DNA of 64,000 nt from Neorhizobium galegae (GTDB taxonomy: Bacteria; Pseudomonadota; Alphaproteobacteria; Rhizobiales; Rhizobiaceae): positions 129,501-193,500 of the forward strand of contig NZ_CP090095.1 of assembly GCF_021391675.1 (NCBI RefSeq), given 5' to 3'. The position numbers were made by a program, and so were the translations under genes. The notes below the pieces were generated by a model. That model had not been told where the DNA came from and searched no databases. It saw only the letters and a list, made by a program, of their open reading frames with translations. Positions 35,706 through 44,867 of this stretch are shown here, piece after piece; positions within the stretch are counted from its first letter, which is position 1, and the number at the start of each line of letters is the position of its first letter.

Positions 35706-36458
35706 ATGACCAATCCCATCATCGTCGGCCATCGCGGCGCCCGCAATCTCTGGGCCGAGAACAGCCTGACCGGCTTCCGCAACCTGCTCGACCTCTCCGT
35801 CGAATCGGTCGAGTTCGACGTGCATCTGAGCGCCACCGGCGAACTCCTCGTCATCCACGACGCGACGCTTGACCGCACCACAGAGCGCTCCGGCCGGGTG
35901 GCGGATCTCGCCGCCGGCGAATACCGTTCGGTGATCCTCAAGGGTACCAATGAGCGCATCCCCACGCTCGAGGAAGTGCTTGAAATCTACGCACCGACCG
36001 GTCTCGAACTGCATGTGGAACTGAAGGCCAATGCCGACGGCAAGCCTTATGAAGGTCTCGAAGCCAAGGCTGCGGCCATGATCGACCGCTTTGGTATCGC
36101 GGACAATTCCCTCCTGACCAGCTTCAGCGGCGAGGTCCTGAAGACGATCGGGCAAGTCGCGCCGCATATCCGCCGGCTGTCCTCGCTCAATCACAAATCC
36201 GTCCAGGCTCTCGGGCTGCGCCAGTCCGTCGAAGCCATGCTGTTGGTCTCCGACGTGCTGGCGATCGAAAAGGCGCTGCTGCTGGAAGAATGGGAACTGC
36301 TCTCCGCACTCGTTCCGGCCAAAAAGCTCGGCGTCTGGGTTCCGAACGAACTGGAAGACCTGTCGTTCTGGCTGAAGCGCCCGCTGCGCCAGATCACCAC
36401 CGACCGCCCGGATCTCGCCGTCAAGGCACGCGAAGGACTGTTCGATGCCGCTCATTGA
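35706..36458 (+). CDS. Glycerophosphodiester phosphodiesterase (UgpQ-like)
   Basis: This 250-residue GDPD enzyme hydrolyses glycerophosphodiesters to glycerol-3-phosphate and an alcohol. The active-site motifs are GHRGARNLWAENSLTGF, EFDVHLSATGELLVIHD and ELHVELK, giving the usual acid-base histidines and metal-binding glutamates. No signal peptide is seen, so it should act in the cytoplasm on imported substrate. It starts behind an AAAAGAGGT ribosome site after ugpE. Its end overlaps phoD by 14 bases. Confidence 0.92.
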   Translation: MTNPIIVGHRGARNLWAENSLTGFRNLLDLSVESVEFDVHLSATGELLVIHDATLDRTTERSGRVADLAAGEYRSVILKGTNERIPTLEEVLEIYAPTGLELHVELKANADGKPYEGLEAKAAAMIDRFGIADNSLLTSFSGEVLKTIGQVAPHIRRLSSLNHKSVQALGLRQSVEAMLLVSDVLAIEKALLLEEWELLSALVPAKKLGVWVPNELEDLSFWLKRPLRQITTDRPDLAVKAREGLFDAAH

Positions 36459-37971
36459 TCGTCGAAGCCTGCTGCTGGGCGGACTGGCGGCGGCTGCCAT
36501 CTGGCGGCCGCTCGGCTCCGCACGTGCGGCAAGCTTCAACACCGATCCTTTCGCTCTCGGCGTCGCCTCCGGCGCGCCGAGGGCCGACAGCATCGTGCTC
36601 TGGACGCGGCTAATCCTGGAGAACGCATCGGCCGCCACCTCCGCCGATCCCTTTGCCCCGGCACCTAAGCCGGTCCTGGAGCCGATCGATGTGGAATGGA
36701 TGGTCGCCGAGGACGAGGCTTTTTCAAAGCCGGTCCGGTCGGGCCTCTTCCGTGCCGTCGCGGAATTCGCCCATTCGGTGCATGTCGAGGTGACGGGCCT
36801 TTTGCCCGGCCGCTGGTATTTCTACCGCTTCCGCTCCGGCAATGCGGAAAGCCCGGTCGGCCGCACCCGCACCGCACCGACGGATAGCGTCGATACGCTC
36901 CGTCTCGCCTTCGCCTCCTGCCAGCAATACGAGCAGGGTTTCTACAGCGCCTATGCCGACATGGCCGGCCGCGATCTCGACCTCGTCGTCCATCTCGGCG
37001 ACTACATCTACGAGCGGAGTTACGGCGCGCAACTGGTGCGCAAACACCAGACCGGCGTGCCGTCGATGCTCTACGAATTCCGCGATCGTTACGCGCTTTA
37101 CAAGTCCGACCCGCAATTGCAGGCGGCGCATGCCGCTTTTCCCTGGCTCGCCGTCTGGGACGATCACGAGGTCACCAACAATTATGCCAACGACCGGGCG
37201 CCGGACGCGCCGAACCCGGCCGAATTCCTCGCCCGCCGCCGCGCCGCCTACCAGGCCTGGTTCGAGCATATGCCGGTGCATCCGAGTCTTGCAGCCGGTT
37301 TCGATGCGCTGCGCATCTACGATCATTACCGCTTCGGCAACTTGGCTGGCGTGACGCTCATCGATACGCGACAATACCGCTCGCCGGAACTCGAAGGCTT
37401 TGCCGGCGACGATCGGCTGGAACGAACCATGCTCGGCCCGGCACAGGAACAATGGCTCGGCAATACGCTCGGTGCCAGCCAGGCGAAATGGAATATCATC
37501 GCCCAGCAGACGCTGCTTGCCGAACGCGACACCAAATCCGGTCCGGCCACCGCGTATAATCTCGACGGCTGGGATGGTTATCGCGCCGCTCGCGGCCGGC
37601 TGCTGGAGGCGGTGCAGACCTCGGCGGTCCAAAATCCGCTGATCATCGGCGGCGACCTGCATGCCTTCTACGCGGCGGATGTGAAGCGCGATTTCGCGGA
37701 TGAGAAGGCCCAGGCCATCGCCAGCGAATTCGTCTGCGGCTCGATCACCTCAGATGCGCCTTCCGCAGCGAGCCTGGCGACGGCGCTTGCCGAAAATCCG
37801 CATCTCAAGTTTGCCTCGGACAAGCATGGTTATGCGATCATGCGCCTGAGCGATCGGTCGGCCGAGGTGGATTTCATCGGGATCACCGACCGCAAGCAGC
37901 AGAATTCCCCCGCTGCCGTTTTCCAGAGCTTTGCCGTCGCCGACGGTTCGGCTGGCGTCAATCGGCTTTGA
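36445..37971 (+). CDS. phoD: PhoD-like alkaline phosphatase/phosphodiesterase, Tat-exported
   Basis: This 508-residue protein has a twin-arginine signal (DRRSLLLGGLAAAAIW). An N-terminal beta domain comes first, then the PhoD catalytic domain with HLGDYIYE, WDDHEVTNN and GGDLHAFYAAD metal-binding motifs. PhoD enzymes hydrolyse phosphomonoesters or diesters outside the inner membrane with Ca2+ and Fe3+. The ATG lies inside the phosphodiesterase gene with AAGGA eight bases before it, suggesting coupled translation. Confidence 0.9.
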   Translation: MPLIDRRSLLLGGLAAAAIWRPLGSARAASFNTDPFALGVASGAPRADSIVLWTRLILENASAATSADPFAPAPKPVLEPIDVEWMVAEDEAFSKPVRSGLFRAVAEFAHSVHVEVTGLLPGRWYFYRFRSGNAESPVGRTRTAPTDSVDTLRLAFASCQQYEQGFYSAYADMAGRDLDLVVHLGDYIYERSYGAQLVRKHQTGVPSMLYEFRDRYALYKSDPQLQAAHAAFPWLAVWDDHEVTNNYANDRAPDAPNPAEFLARRRAAYQAWFEHMPVHPSLAAGFDALRIYDHYRFGNLAGVTLIDTRQYRSPELEGFAGDDRLERTMLGPAQEQWLGNTLGASQAKWNIIAQQTLLAERDTKSGPATAYNLDGWDGYRAARGRLLEAVQTSAVQNPLIIGGDLHAFYAADVKRDFADEKAQAIASEFVCGSITSDAPSAASLATALAENPHLKFASDKHGYAIMRLSDRSAEVDFIGITDRKQQNSPAAVFQSFAVADGSAGVNRL

Positions 37972-37994
37972 CGCCTCACTCAAGTTGGACTTTC

Positions 37995-38678
37995 ATGCAG
38001 ATAGATCTCCTGATTTTCGATTGTGACGGCGTCCTGATCAACAGCGAGCCGATCGCCAGCCGCACGCTTGCCAAGGCTCTGCAGGATGCCGGCGCCGCCA
38101 TTACCGCCGAAGAGGTTCTGGTTCGCTTCACCGGCAATTCGGCCAGCGCCATCCGCCGCATCTGCACCGAAGAACTCGGCATCACCGATCTGGATGCGGT
38201 CTTCGAGGCCTGGCATCTCGACATCTATCCGGAATTCGCCCGCTCGCTGGAGCCGATGCCCGGTATCGAAAGCCTGGTCCGGTCGCTGCCGCACCGCAAA
38301 TGCGTCGCCTCCAACAGCTCGACGGACCGGCTGTCGAAAAGCCTCGGCCTTTTGCCCCTCTGGAACGCCTTCGCGCCCTCGATCTTCAGCGCCGACATGG
38401 TGGCGCGGCCGAAACCGGCGCCGGATCTCTTTCATCTCTGCGCGGAAACCCTGTCGGCCAATCCGGCCCGCTGCGTGGTGATCGACGACAGCGCCCACGG
38501 GATCACCGGGGCGAGGGCGGCGGGCATGACGGCGATCGGCTTCGTTGATCCGGCAGACCCACGGTCCGGCCGCGTGAAAACCCTGGCGGAAGCCGGAGCC
38601 ATATTCGTGGCGACCGGTGCCGCCGAGCTTCAGGAAGCACTTGCCCGTCTGGAAGCGCCGCTCACCGTGGAAGCCTGA
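37995..38678 (+). CDS. HAD-superfamily phosphatase
   Basis: This 227-residue HAD hydrolase has the nucleophile motif DCDGVLINSEP, the middle motif ASNSSTDRL, a lysine in RPKPAPDLF and acidic motif VIDDSAHGITGARAAG. It resembles phosphoglycolate, beta-phosphoglucomutase or sugar-phosphatase types. ATG at 37995 is preferred over an upstream in-frame ATG. It may release phosphate from organophosphates taken up by the ugp-like importer. Confidence 0.88.
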   Translation: MQIDLLIFDCDGVLINSEPIASRTLAKALQDAGAAITAEEVLVRFTGNSASAIRRICTEELGITDLDAVFEAWHLDIYPEFARSLEPMPGIESLVRSLPHRKCVASNSSTDRLSKSLGLLPLWNAFAPSIFSADMVARPKPAPDLFHLCAETLSANPARCVVIDDSAHGITGARAAGMTAIGFVDPADPRSGRVKTLAEAGAIFVATGAAELQEALARLEAPLTVEA

Positions 38679-38764
38679 GCGACCACTTCGCCAACATCCC
38701 GAAATAAAAAATCGCCGGTGTCATCCGCCTGTAAAACTCCGGCCCTAAGAAACCCCCAGCAAGG

Positions 38765-38780
38765 TTGCACGGCTGTGCAA
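38765..38780. promoter_or_regulatory. Candidate LacI-type operator before the second importer
   Basis: TTGCAC-GGCT-GTGCAA is a perfect six-base dyad 12 bases before the ATPase ATG. Such palindromes suit LacI-family regulators, and a LacI-like gene ends this operon at 42957-43970. Confidence 0.5.
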
Positions 38781-38791
38781 GAGGGGGTTCG

Positions 38792-39925
38792 ATGGAGCGG
38801 GACGGGTTTTTGGAATTGCGCGGCATCGCCAGCCGTTATGGCGCCACGCAGGTTCTGACCGATATCGACCTGTCGATCGCCAAGGGCGAGTTCGTGGCGC
38901 TGCTCGGTTCGTCCGGCTGCGGCAAGACCACCCTTCTGCGCCTGCTCGCCGGTTTCATCGATCCTTCGGCCGGCGAAGTGAAGGTGCGCCATCGCGACGT
39001 GACCCACCTGCCGCCCGACAAGCGCGGCATGGCGCTGGTCTTCCAGTCCTACGCGCTCTGGCCGCATATGACGGTCGCGCAGAACATCGGTTATGGGCTC
39101 AAGCTGAAGGGCGTTCCGCGTGCCGAGATCGCCAATCGCGTCGCCGCCATGCAGTCACTGCTGGGGCTCGACGGGCTGGAGGCGCGCAAGCCTTCGGCAC
39201 TGTCCGGCGGCCAGCGCCAGCGTGTCGCGCTCGGCCGGGCGCTTGCCATCGATCCGGAAATCCTGCTGCTCGACGAGCCGCTGTCTAACCTCGACGCCCG
39301 TATCCGCCTGACCGTCCGCCATGAGCTGCGGGCGCTGCAGAAGCGCCTCGGCATCACCGCCATCCATGTCACCCACGACCGCGAGGAGGCCATGGTGATG
39401 GCCGACCGGATCGTCATCCTCAATGCCGGCAGGATCGCGCAACAGGGCACGCCGGAGGATGTCTATAATCGCCCGGCCTCGGCCTTTGTTGCCGCCTTCA
39501 TGGGCGCGGAGAATGTGCTTTTCCTGAACGGCGAGCCGCAGGGCGACCTGTTCGCGATCGCCGCCGGCCCGGCGAATGCGGCCGGCAATGTGCCGCTCCT
39601 TGGCCACGCGCTGGCAGCGGGTTCGGTCGAAGCCCGCTTCCGCCCGGAGGCCGCCCGTCTGTTCCCGGCCGATGATATCGCCGTGATCGGCCCCGGCATC
39701 ACCTTCCGGGGCGAGGTTGCCGCCGTCAGTTATCCCGGCGGCCATTGGCGTCATGTCGTCAAGCTCGGCGATCACGAAATCATGGCCGATGCCGAACGCG
39801 CCTTCGAGCCGGGCACCCGCGTCTCCGTGTTCGTGCCGGCCGATGCGCTGTTCCTGTTCAATTCGCCGGAGGCTGCTTCGGTCTCACCCATTTCCCGGAC
39901 GCCGTCCGGGAAAGTCTACGCCTGA
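38792..39925 (+). CDS. ABC importer ATP-binding protein (PotA/FbpC/UgpC-like)
   Basis: This 377-residue ATPase has Walker A GSSGCGKTT near residue 37, signature LSGGQRQRVALGRAL, Walker B LLLDEPLSNLD and switch HVTHDREEA, plus a C-terminal TOBE-like regulatory domain. ATG at 38792 has GAGGGGG five bases upstream; an in-frame ATG at 38765 is less likely. It should energise the permeases at 41292 and 42110, and could also serve the ugpBAE proteins, which lack their own ATPase. Confidence 0.92.
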   Translation: MERDGFLELRGIASRYGATQVLTDIDLSIAKGEFVALLGSSGCGKTTLLRLLAGFIDPSAGEVKVRHRDVTHLPPDKRGMALVFQSYALWPHMTVAQNIGYGLKLKGVPRAEIANRVAAMQSLLGLDGLEARKPSALSGGQRQRVALGRALAIDPEILLLDEPLSNLDARIRLTVRHELRALQKRLGITAIHVTHDREEAMVMADRIVILNAGRIAQQGTPEDVYNRPASAFVAAFMGAENVLFLNGEPQGDLFAIAAGPANAAGNVPLLGHALAAGSVEARFRPEAARLFPADDIAVIGPGITFRGEVAAVSYPGGHWRHVVKLGDHEIMADAERAFEPGTRVSVFVPADALFLFNSPEAASVSPISRTPSGKVYA

Positions 39926-39967
39926 CCTTTCGATACCTCTGCCTTTTCAGCTCACGGAGAAGCACTC

Positions 39968-41101
39968 ATGAACAAGATGTCCTACGCAGCCTTCGCCGTC
40001 GTTTTCGCGGCCCTTCCGGTTCATGCCGAAGAGCTGACGGTTGCGACCGCCGGCGACCAGAACATGGTCGACTACATCAACCAGTATCTCGGCCCGCTGT
40101 TCGAAAAGACCTATCCGGGCAACACGGTTCGCGCCGTCGGCACCGGCCCCGGCGACGCCGGCTCGCAGAAGATCCTGGAGCGTTTCGACGCCCAGGCCGC
40201 GGCGAAGGCTGACAAGTGGGACGTCGACGTCGCTGTCGTCCACGAAAAATTCGTTGGCCCGATGGTGACCAAGAACTATCTCGACAAGTACCGCAGCGAC
40301 ATCGAAACCGGCAAGCTCGTCACCCGCGCCAACGCCAAGATGGCGCTCGGCACCAATGTCGACGGCTATGTCATGCCGATGTTCAATAGCCAGACCGCGA
40401 TCGCCTACAATCCGGCGCTCGTTCCGAACCCGCCGAAGTCCTATGCCGAGCTCGCAGACTGGGCCAAGGCCCATCCGAAGCAGTTCGGTTATAACGGCAT
40501 CAAGGGCGGCGCTTCCGGCGTCTCGTTCGTCATGGGCTGGATCTACGCCTTCGGCGGCGGCGATGCCAACACCCTGATGAACGGCCCGTTCAAGGAGGAC
40601 GAAACCAAGAAGTGGGATACGGCCTTCAAGAGCCTCGCCGACTTCACCACCAACGCCACGCTGACGCCCGGCAATGCCGGCACGCTCGACCTGCTGTCGC
40701 GCGGTGAAATCGCCATGGGCCCGGTCTGGGTCGACATGTTCTACTCGTGGCAGGCCAGCGGCCAGCTGCCGCCGACCATGAAGCTGGTTCTGCCGGCTCC
40801 GGGCATGCCGGGCCAGCCGATGCACTACGTCCTGCCGGAAAAGGCAGCCCACAAGGCGCTGGCCGAGAAGTTCATCGCTCTCGCCACCAGCCCGAAGGTC
40901 CAGGCGGAAGGCATCGTCAAGCGCTTCAACTGGTATCCGGGCATCGACGCCGACAACGTCAAGAAGGAACTGGACGACGCCACCTGGAACAAGCTGTTCG
41001 TCGACATCTCGCCGGCCGACCTTGCCGCCAAGGGCAAGCCCTTCCCGATCGCGCCCTACAACACCGCGATCCTCGAAGCCTATGAGAAGTCTGTGAAGTA
41101 A
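39968..41101 (+). CDS. ABC transporter substrate-binding protein (iron/phosphonate/polyamine-like family)
   Basis: This 377-residue periplasmic protein has a Sec signal ending PVHAEE. The mature domain follows the SBP family 1/6 pattern, with VGTGPGDAGSQKILERFDAQ and AFGGGDANTLMNGPFKEDE. The substrate is uncertain; Fe3+, phosphonates, polyamines and phosphorylated sugars are known ligands in the family. It is the second gene of the operon and is separated from the permeases by a repeat element. Confidence 0.88.
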   Translation: MNKMSYAAFAVVFAALPVHAEELTVATAGDQNMVDYINQYLGPLFEKTYPGNTVRAVGTGPGDAGSQKILERFDAQAAAKADKWDVDVAVVHEKFVGPMVTKNYLDKYRSDIETGKLVTRANAKMALGTNVDGYVMPMFNSQTAIAYNPALVPNPPKSYAELADWAKAHPKQFGYNGIKGGASGVSFVMGWIYAFGGGDANTLMNGPFKEDETKKWDTAFKSLADFTTNATLTPGNAGTLDLLSRGEIAMGPVWVDMFYSWQASGQLPPTMKLVLPAPGMPGQPMHYVLPEKAAHKALAEKFIALATSPKVQAEGIVKRFNWYPGIDADNVKKELDDATWNKLFVDISPADLAAKGKPFPIAPYNTAILEAYEKSVK

Positions 41102-41108
41102 CGTTCTG

Positions 41109-41260
41109 TCTTCTCCCCAGCGGGGAGAAGATGTCCGACAGGACAGATGAGGGGGCAAGCGACGCAGGAGCGCGCGATCGAGCGCAAGCGAGGTCGCATC
41201 TGCCGCAAAACCCCCTCATCCGGCCCTTCGGGCCACCTTCTCCCCGCTGGGGAGAAGAGA
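41109..41260. repeat. RIME-like rhizobial intergenic mosaic element
   Basis: This 152-base interval starts and ends with the same palindrome in opposite orders: TTCTCCCCAGCGGGGAGAA at 41111-41129 and TTCTCCCCGCTGGGGAGAA at 41238-41256. The centre contains the motif ACCCCCTCATCCGGCCCTTCG. This arrangement is that of RIME elements found in Rhizobium intergenic spaces. It separates the binding-protein and permease genes and may act as an RNA structure controlling their relative expression. Confidence 0.8.
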
Positions 41261-41291
41261 CTGTCCCAACATCTCTCCGAATGGTCGAACC

Positions 41292-42113
41292 ATGCCAAAA
41301 CGCCTCCTCGGTCTCCTTCTCGTGCTGCCGGCACTCGCGGTGATCGCCTTTCTCTTCATCCTGCCGCTGATCATGTCGGCGGTCGGCGCCTTCCAGGTGG
41401 AGGGGGCTTTCGGCTGGGGCAATTTCACCAAGACCTTCGACCTCTATACCAAGGACATCGTCTTCACCGTCGTGATCGTCAGCCTGTCGACGGTGCTGAT
41501 CGGCATCGCCTCGGTTGCGATAGGCGGTTACCTGACGCTCGGCGAACATCCGGTTGCGGTGGCGATCCTGCGCTGGCTCTATCGCTGGCCGATGTTCATT
41601 CCCTTCATCGTCGTCGGCCAGATCCTTCGCACCTTCCTGTCCAAGAACGGCATGATGAACAACACTTTCATCAATCTCGGCCTGCTGACGCCGCTCGATG
41701 CGGTGAGCTTCCTCGACTGGCGCGGCATCGTCATCGCCTTCGTCTGGAAGCAGACGCCGTTCGTGGCATTGCTCGTCGCCGGCGCGATGGCTTCCATCAA
41801 TCGCGACACGATCGAGGCGGCCCGCAATCTCGGCGCCTCGCGGCTGCGGCTGCTCTTGGAAATCGTCGTGCCGCAGGTGGCGATGACGCTGACGGTCGGC
41901 CTCATCCTCTCCTTCGTCACCATGATGTCGGTTCTGTCCGTGCCGCTGATGATCAACGCCCAGTCGCCGACCATGCTGACCGCCGATATCGCCTTCCGGG
42001 TCAATTCCTACGGAGATTACGGCGTCGCCAACGCGCTCGGCCTCATCTCGCTCGTGCTCGCCGCATCCGTCGCATGGATCTACCTGCGCGCCAGCCTCAA
42101 GGAACGCGCATGA
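41292..42113 (+). CDS. ABC importer permease
   Basis: This 273-residue permease starts at the ATG at 41292. Its first segment is LLGLLLVLPALAVIAFLFILPLI (one transmembrane helix). The EAA loop is EAARNLGASRLRLLLEIVVPQ. The longer reading frame through the repeat region at 41147 is an artefact in another frame. It overlaps the next permease by four bases (ATGA). Confidence 0.92.
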   Translation: MPKRLLGLLLVLPALAVIAFLFILPLIMSAVGAFQVEGAFGWGNFTKTFDLYTKDIVFTVVIVSLSTVLIGIASVAIGGYLTLGEHPVAVAILRWLYRWPMFIPFIVVGQILRTFLSKNGMMNNTFINLGLLTPLDAVSFLDWRGIVIAFVWKQTPFVALLVAGAMASINRDTIEAARNLGASRLRLLLEIVVPQVAMTLTVGLILSFVTMMSVLSVPLMINAQSPTMLTADIAFRVNSYGDYGVANALGLISLVLAASVAWIYLRASLKERA

Positions 42114-42949
42114 CAGCCGCCCATATTCCCGCCGCCCGCAATCCTCTCGCTGCCCTCTGGTGGGTGCCGCGCGGCATCATCTTCGGGCTGATGGCCTTCT
42201 TCATCTTCGGGCCGCTCTTCAACCTGCTGCTCTGGACGGTGGCGGAGAAGTGGTATTTCCCCTACAGCCTGCCGCTCGAATACGGCTTCAGCTCCTGGGC
42301 AAAAGTGTTCGCGCCGCGTGGCGGAGCGATGGAATCGCTCACCAATTCGCTGATCGTGGCGTTGCTCACCGTCGTCGTTTCGCTGTTGCTGGCGATCCCG
42401 GCCGGTTACGCGTTGGCGCGGCTGAAACTGCCGTTCCGAGGCCTCATCCTGCTCGCGTTCCTCATTCCGCAGGCCTTTCCGAACCTGACGGTCTATGTGA
42501 ACATCGCCCGCATATTCTATGAGATCAGGCTCAACGGCACGATCCCCGGCGTCGTGCTGGTGCATGTCTCGCATGGCCTGGTCTATGCGGTCTGGATCGC
42601 CACGGCCGCCTTTTCGGCGATCGATGCGGAACTCGAACAGGCGGCCCGCAATATCGGTGCCGGTGCGTTCCGCGCCTTTCTCGACGTGACGCTGCCGCTC
42701 GCAGCACCCGGCCTGATGGCGAGTGCCATCTTCGTTTTCCTCGAATCGCTCGACGAATTCACCGGCAGCTATTTCGTCGGCGCGCCTGATGTGAACATGC
42801 TGCCGCTGCTGCTCTATACCACCGCTGCCGGTGGCAATTATCAGATCGCATCGATCACTGCCCTCTTGCTGCTCGTTCCCTCCCTGGTGTTCATGTTGAT
42901 CGTGGAGCGATTCCTGAAGGCGGACGTCCTTTCGCGCGTGGGGCATTGA
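42110..42949 (+). CDS. ABC importer permease
   Basis: This 279-residue permease begins MTAAHIPAARNPLAALWW, followed by about six transmembrane helices. The EAA loop is EQAARNIGAGAFRAFLDVTLP. It is translationally coupled to the preceding permease. Substrate as for the rest of the operon is unknown. Confidence 0.92.
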   Translation: MTAAHIPAARNPLAALWWVPRGIIFGLMAFFIFGPLFNLLLWTVAEKWYFPYSLPLEYGFSSWAKVFAPRGGAMESLTNSLIVALLTVVVSLLLAIPAGYALARLKLPFRGLILLAFLIPQAFPNLTVYVNIARIFYEIRLNGTIPGVVLVHVSHGLVYAVWIATAAFSAIDAELEQAARNIGAGAFRAFLDVTLPLAAPGLMASAIFVFLESLDEFTGSYFVGAPDVNMLPLLLYTTAAGGNYQIASITALLLLVPSLVFMLIVERFLKADVLSRVGH

Positions 42950-42956
42950 GGAAAGC

Positions 42957-43970
42957 ATGAAGGACGAAAAACGCATGCGCTTCGTCAGCGCCGAACAGGT
43001 CGCCCGTCTTGCCGGCGTCTCCCGTTCGGCCGTGTCCCGCACCTTCACGCCGGGTGCCAGTGTTGCGCCGGCGACGCGGGAAAAGGTGCTGCGGGCGGCG
43101 GAAGAGCTCGGTTACCACGTCAACGACCTCGCCCGCGGCGTGCTCGCCAACCAGAGCCGCCTCGTCGGCATCGTCGCGACCAAGCCGGAACTCGGTTTTC
43201 GCGCCCATCTGACGGCGGCACTCGCCAAAGCGCTGATCCATCGCGGCAATATCCCGATCCTCATCAATACCGGCCAGACCGAAGACGAGTTGCTGGCCGC
43301 CCAGAAGATGCTGATCGGCCACCGTGCCGAAGCGACCATCATCCTGTCCGGTTCGCCGCCCGCAAGCTTTTTCGAACTCGCCCAGCGCAACGGCCAGCCG
43401 CTGGTGGTGATCGGCCGCTCGGAGCCGGATGCCGATCATGTCCGCGCCGGCAATTCCGAGGCCTCGCGCAAGGCCGCCAACGCCTTCTTCGACGCTGGAC
43501 GTCGTCGCCTTGCCGTCGTCGGTTCGCAATCGGGAACGCCGAGCATCGTCGAGCGCGAAAATGCTTTCATGTCGGCGGCGCGGTCGCTCGGCGCCGAGGT
43601 CCAGTCCGCCGGGGGGCCTGACTCCGACTACGACAGCGGCATTGCCGCCGCCCGCGAACTGTTTGCCGGCGGCGAGCGCCCGGATGCCGTGTTTTGCACC
43701 AACGACCAGATCGCCTTCGGGGTGATGGATTTCATCCGCATCGAGGCGAAACTTCGCATTCCCGAAGACGTGGCCGTGATCGGCTTCGACGACGTGCCGG
43801 AAGCCGCCTGGCTGAGCTACAGCCTCACCACCTTCCGCCAGGATCCGATCATCATGGCGCTTCGGGCCGTGGAGCTTCTGGAACGACGGCTGGAAAACCC
43901 GGACGCGTCGCCGGGATACGAGCGGGTGATCCCCGAACTGGTCGTGCGAAAGAGTTTCGTCCCGGCTTAA
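42957..43970 (+). CDS. LacI-family transcriptional regulator
   Basis: This 337-residue regulator has the LacI helix-turn-helix VSAEQVARLAGVSRSAVSRTF, the hinge LARGVLANQSRLVGIV and a periplasmic-binding-like effector domain with DAVFCTNDQIAFGVMDFIR. It begins seven bases after the permease stop, so it is probably in the same operon and autoregulated. The palindrome at 38765-38780 is a likely operator. It converges with the amidohydrolase on the other strand. Confidence 0.92.
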   Translation: MKDEKRMRFVSAEQVARLAGVSRSAVSRTFTPGASVAPATREKVLRAAEELGYHVNDLARGVLANQSRLVGIVATKPELGFRAHLTAALAKALIHRGNIPILINTGQTEDELLAAQKMLIGHRAEATIILSGSPPASFFELAQRNGQPLVVIGRSEPDADHVRAGNSEASRKAANAFFDAGRRRLAVVGSQSGTPSIVERENAFMSAARSLGAEVQSAGGPDSDYDSGIAAARELFAGGERPDAVFCTNDQIAFGVMDFIRIEAKLRIPEDVAVIGFDDVPEAAWLSYSLTTFRQDPIIMALRAVELLERRLENPDASPGYERVIPELVVRKSFVPA

Positions 43971-44842
43971 AGCTTCAGCAGCTTGCGGGCATTTTCCTTG
44001 AGGATCAGCGGCCGCACCTCGTCCTTGATCGAAATCGCCGCAAAGTCCGCCATCCAGCGGTCAGGTGTGATCGCCGGCCAGTCCGAGCCGAACAGCATTT
44101 TGTGCTTCAGGATCGAGTTGGCGTACTGCACCAGGATCTGCGGAAAGTACTTTGGAGACCAGCCGGACATGTCGATATAGACGTTTGGCTTGTGGGTCGC
44201 GACGGAAAGCGCCTCCTCCTGCCAGGGGAAGGAGGGATGTGCGAGGATGATCGGCATGTCGGGAAAATCGGCTGCCACGTCATCGAGATAAATCGGGTTG
44301 GAATATTTCAGCCGCATGTTCATGCCGCCGCGCATGCCGGCGCCGACGCCGGTCTGGCCGGTATGGAACAGCGTGATCGCGCCTTCTTCGGCAATCGCCT
44401 CGTAGAGCGGATAGGCCATCCGGTCGTTCGGATAGAAGGCCTGCATGGTCGGGTGGAACTTGAAGCCCTTGACGCCGAATTCCCGCACCAGCCGGCGCGC
44501 CTCGCGGGCGCCCATCTTGCCCTTGGCGGGGTCGATCGAGGCGAACGGGATCATGATATCGCTGTTTTCGGCAGCGATCATCGCTACTTCTTCGTTGTTG
44601 TAGCGGCGAAAGCCGGTCTCGCGCTCGGCATCGACCGGGAAGATCACGCAGCCGATCTTGCGTTCGCGGTAATAGACGGCGGTCTCGTTGACCGTCGGCA
44701 GCATGCCCTTGTGGCCGGCCGGGTTCTTGAAATATTTGGCCATGCCGGCCTGGAATTGGTCGTAGCCGTCGTCGCGGGGGCCGCAGCAGGGTTCTTCCGC
44801 ATGGGTGTGGACGTCGATGGCGATCAGTTCGTCGATGTTCAA
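43967..44842 (-). CDS. Amidohydrolase-superfamily protein (amidohydrolase_2 type)
   Basis: This 291-residue TIM-barrel protein has the N-terminal metal motif AIDVHTHAEE (HxH), KGFKFHPTMQ, a histidine in TLFHTGQTG, PIILAHPSF and LFGSDWPAI, the terminal catalytic aspartate. The family includes decarboxylases and lactone hydrolases of aromatic pathways. It lies downstream of the MarR and enoyl-CoA hydratase genes on the minus strand, consistent with aromatic catabolism. The exact reaction is unassigned. Confidence 0.87.
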   Translation of the reverse strand: MNIDELIAIDVHTHAEEPCCGPRDDGYDQFQAGMAKYFKNPAGHKGMLPTVNETAVYYRERKIGCVIFPVDAERETGFRRYNNEEVAMIAAENSDIMIPFASIDPAKGKMGAREARRLVREFGVKGFKFHPTMQAFYPNDRMAYPLYEAIAEEGAITLFHTGQTGVGAGMRGGMNMRLKYSNPIYLDDVAADFPDMPIILAHPSFPWQEEALSVATHKPNVYIDMSGWSPKYFPQILVQYANSILKHKMLFGSDWPAITPDRWMADFAAISIKDEVRPLILKENARKLLKL

Positions 44843-44867
44843 GGTTCGCTCCTCCCGGTCCTTAAAT

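Noticed and set aside
41109..41260. CRISPR-like repeat
   Set aside because: There are only two inverted copies of a palindrome, with no regular spacers and no cas genes.
41147..42949. 600-codon plus-strand frame as a fusion protein
   Set aside because: The first part reads through the RIME-like repeat and the first permease in the wrong frame. Only the part from 42110 is a real permease.
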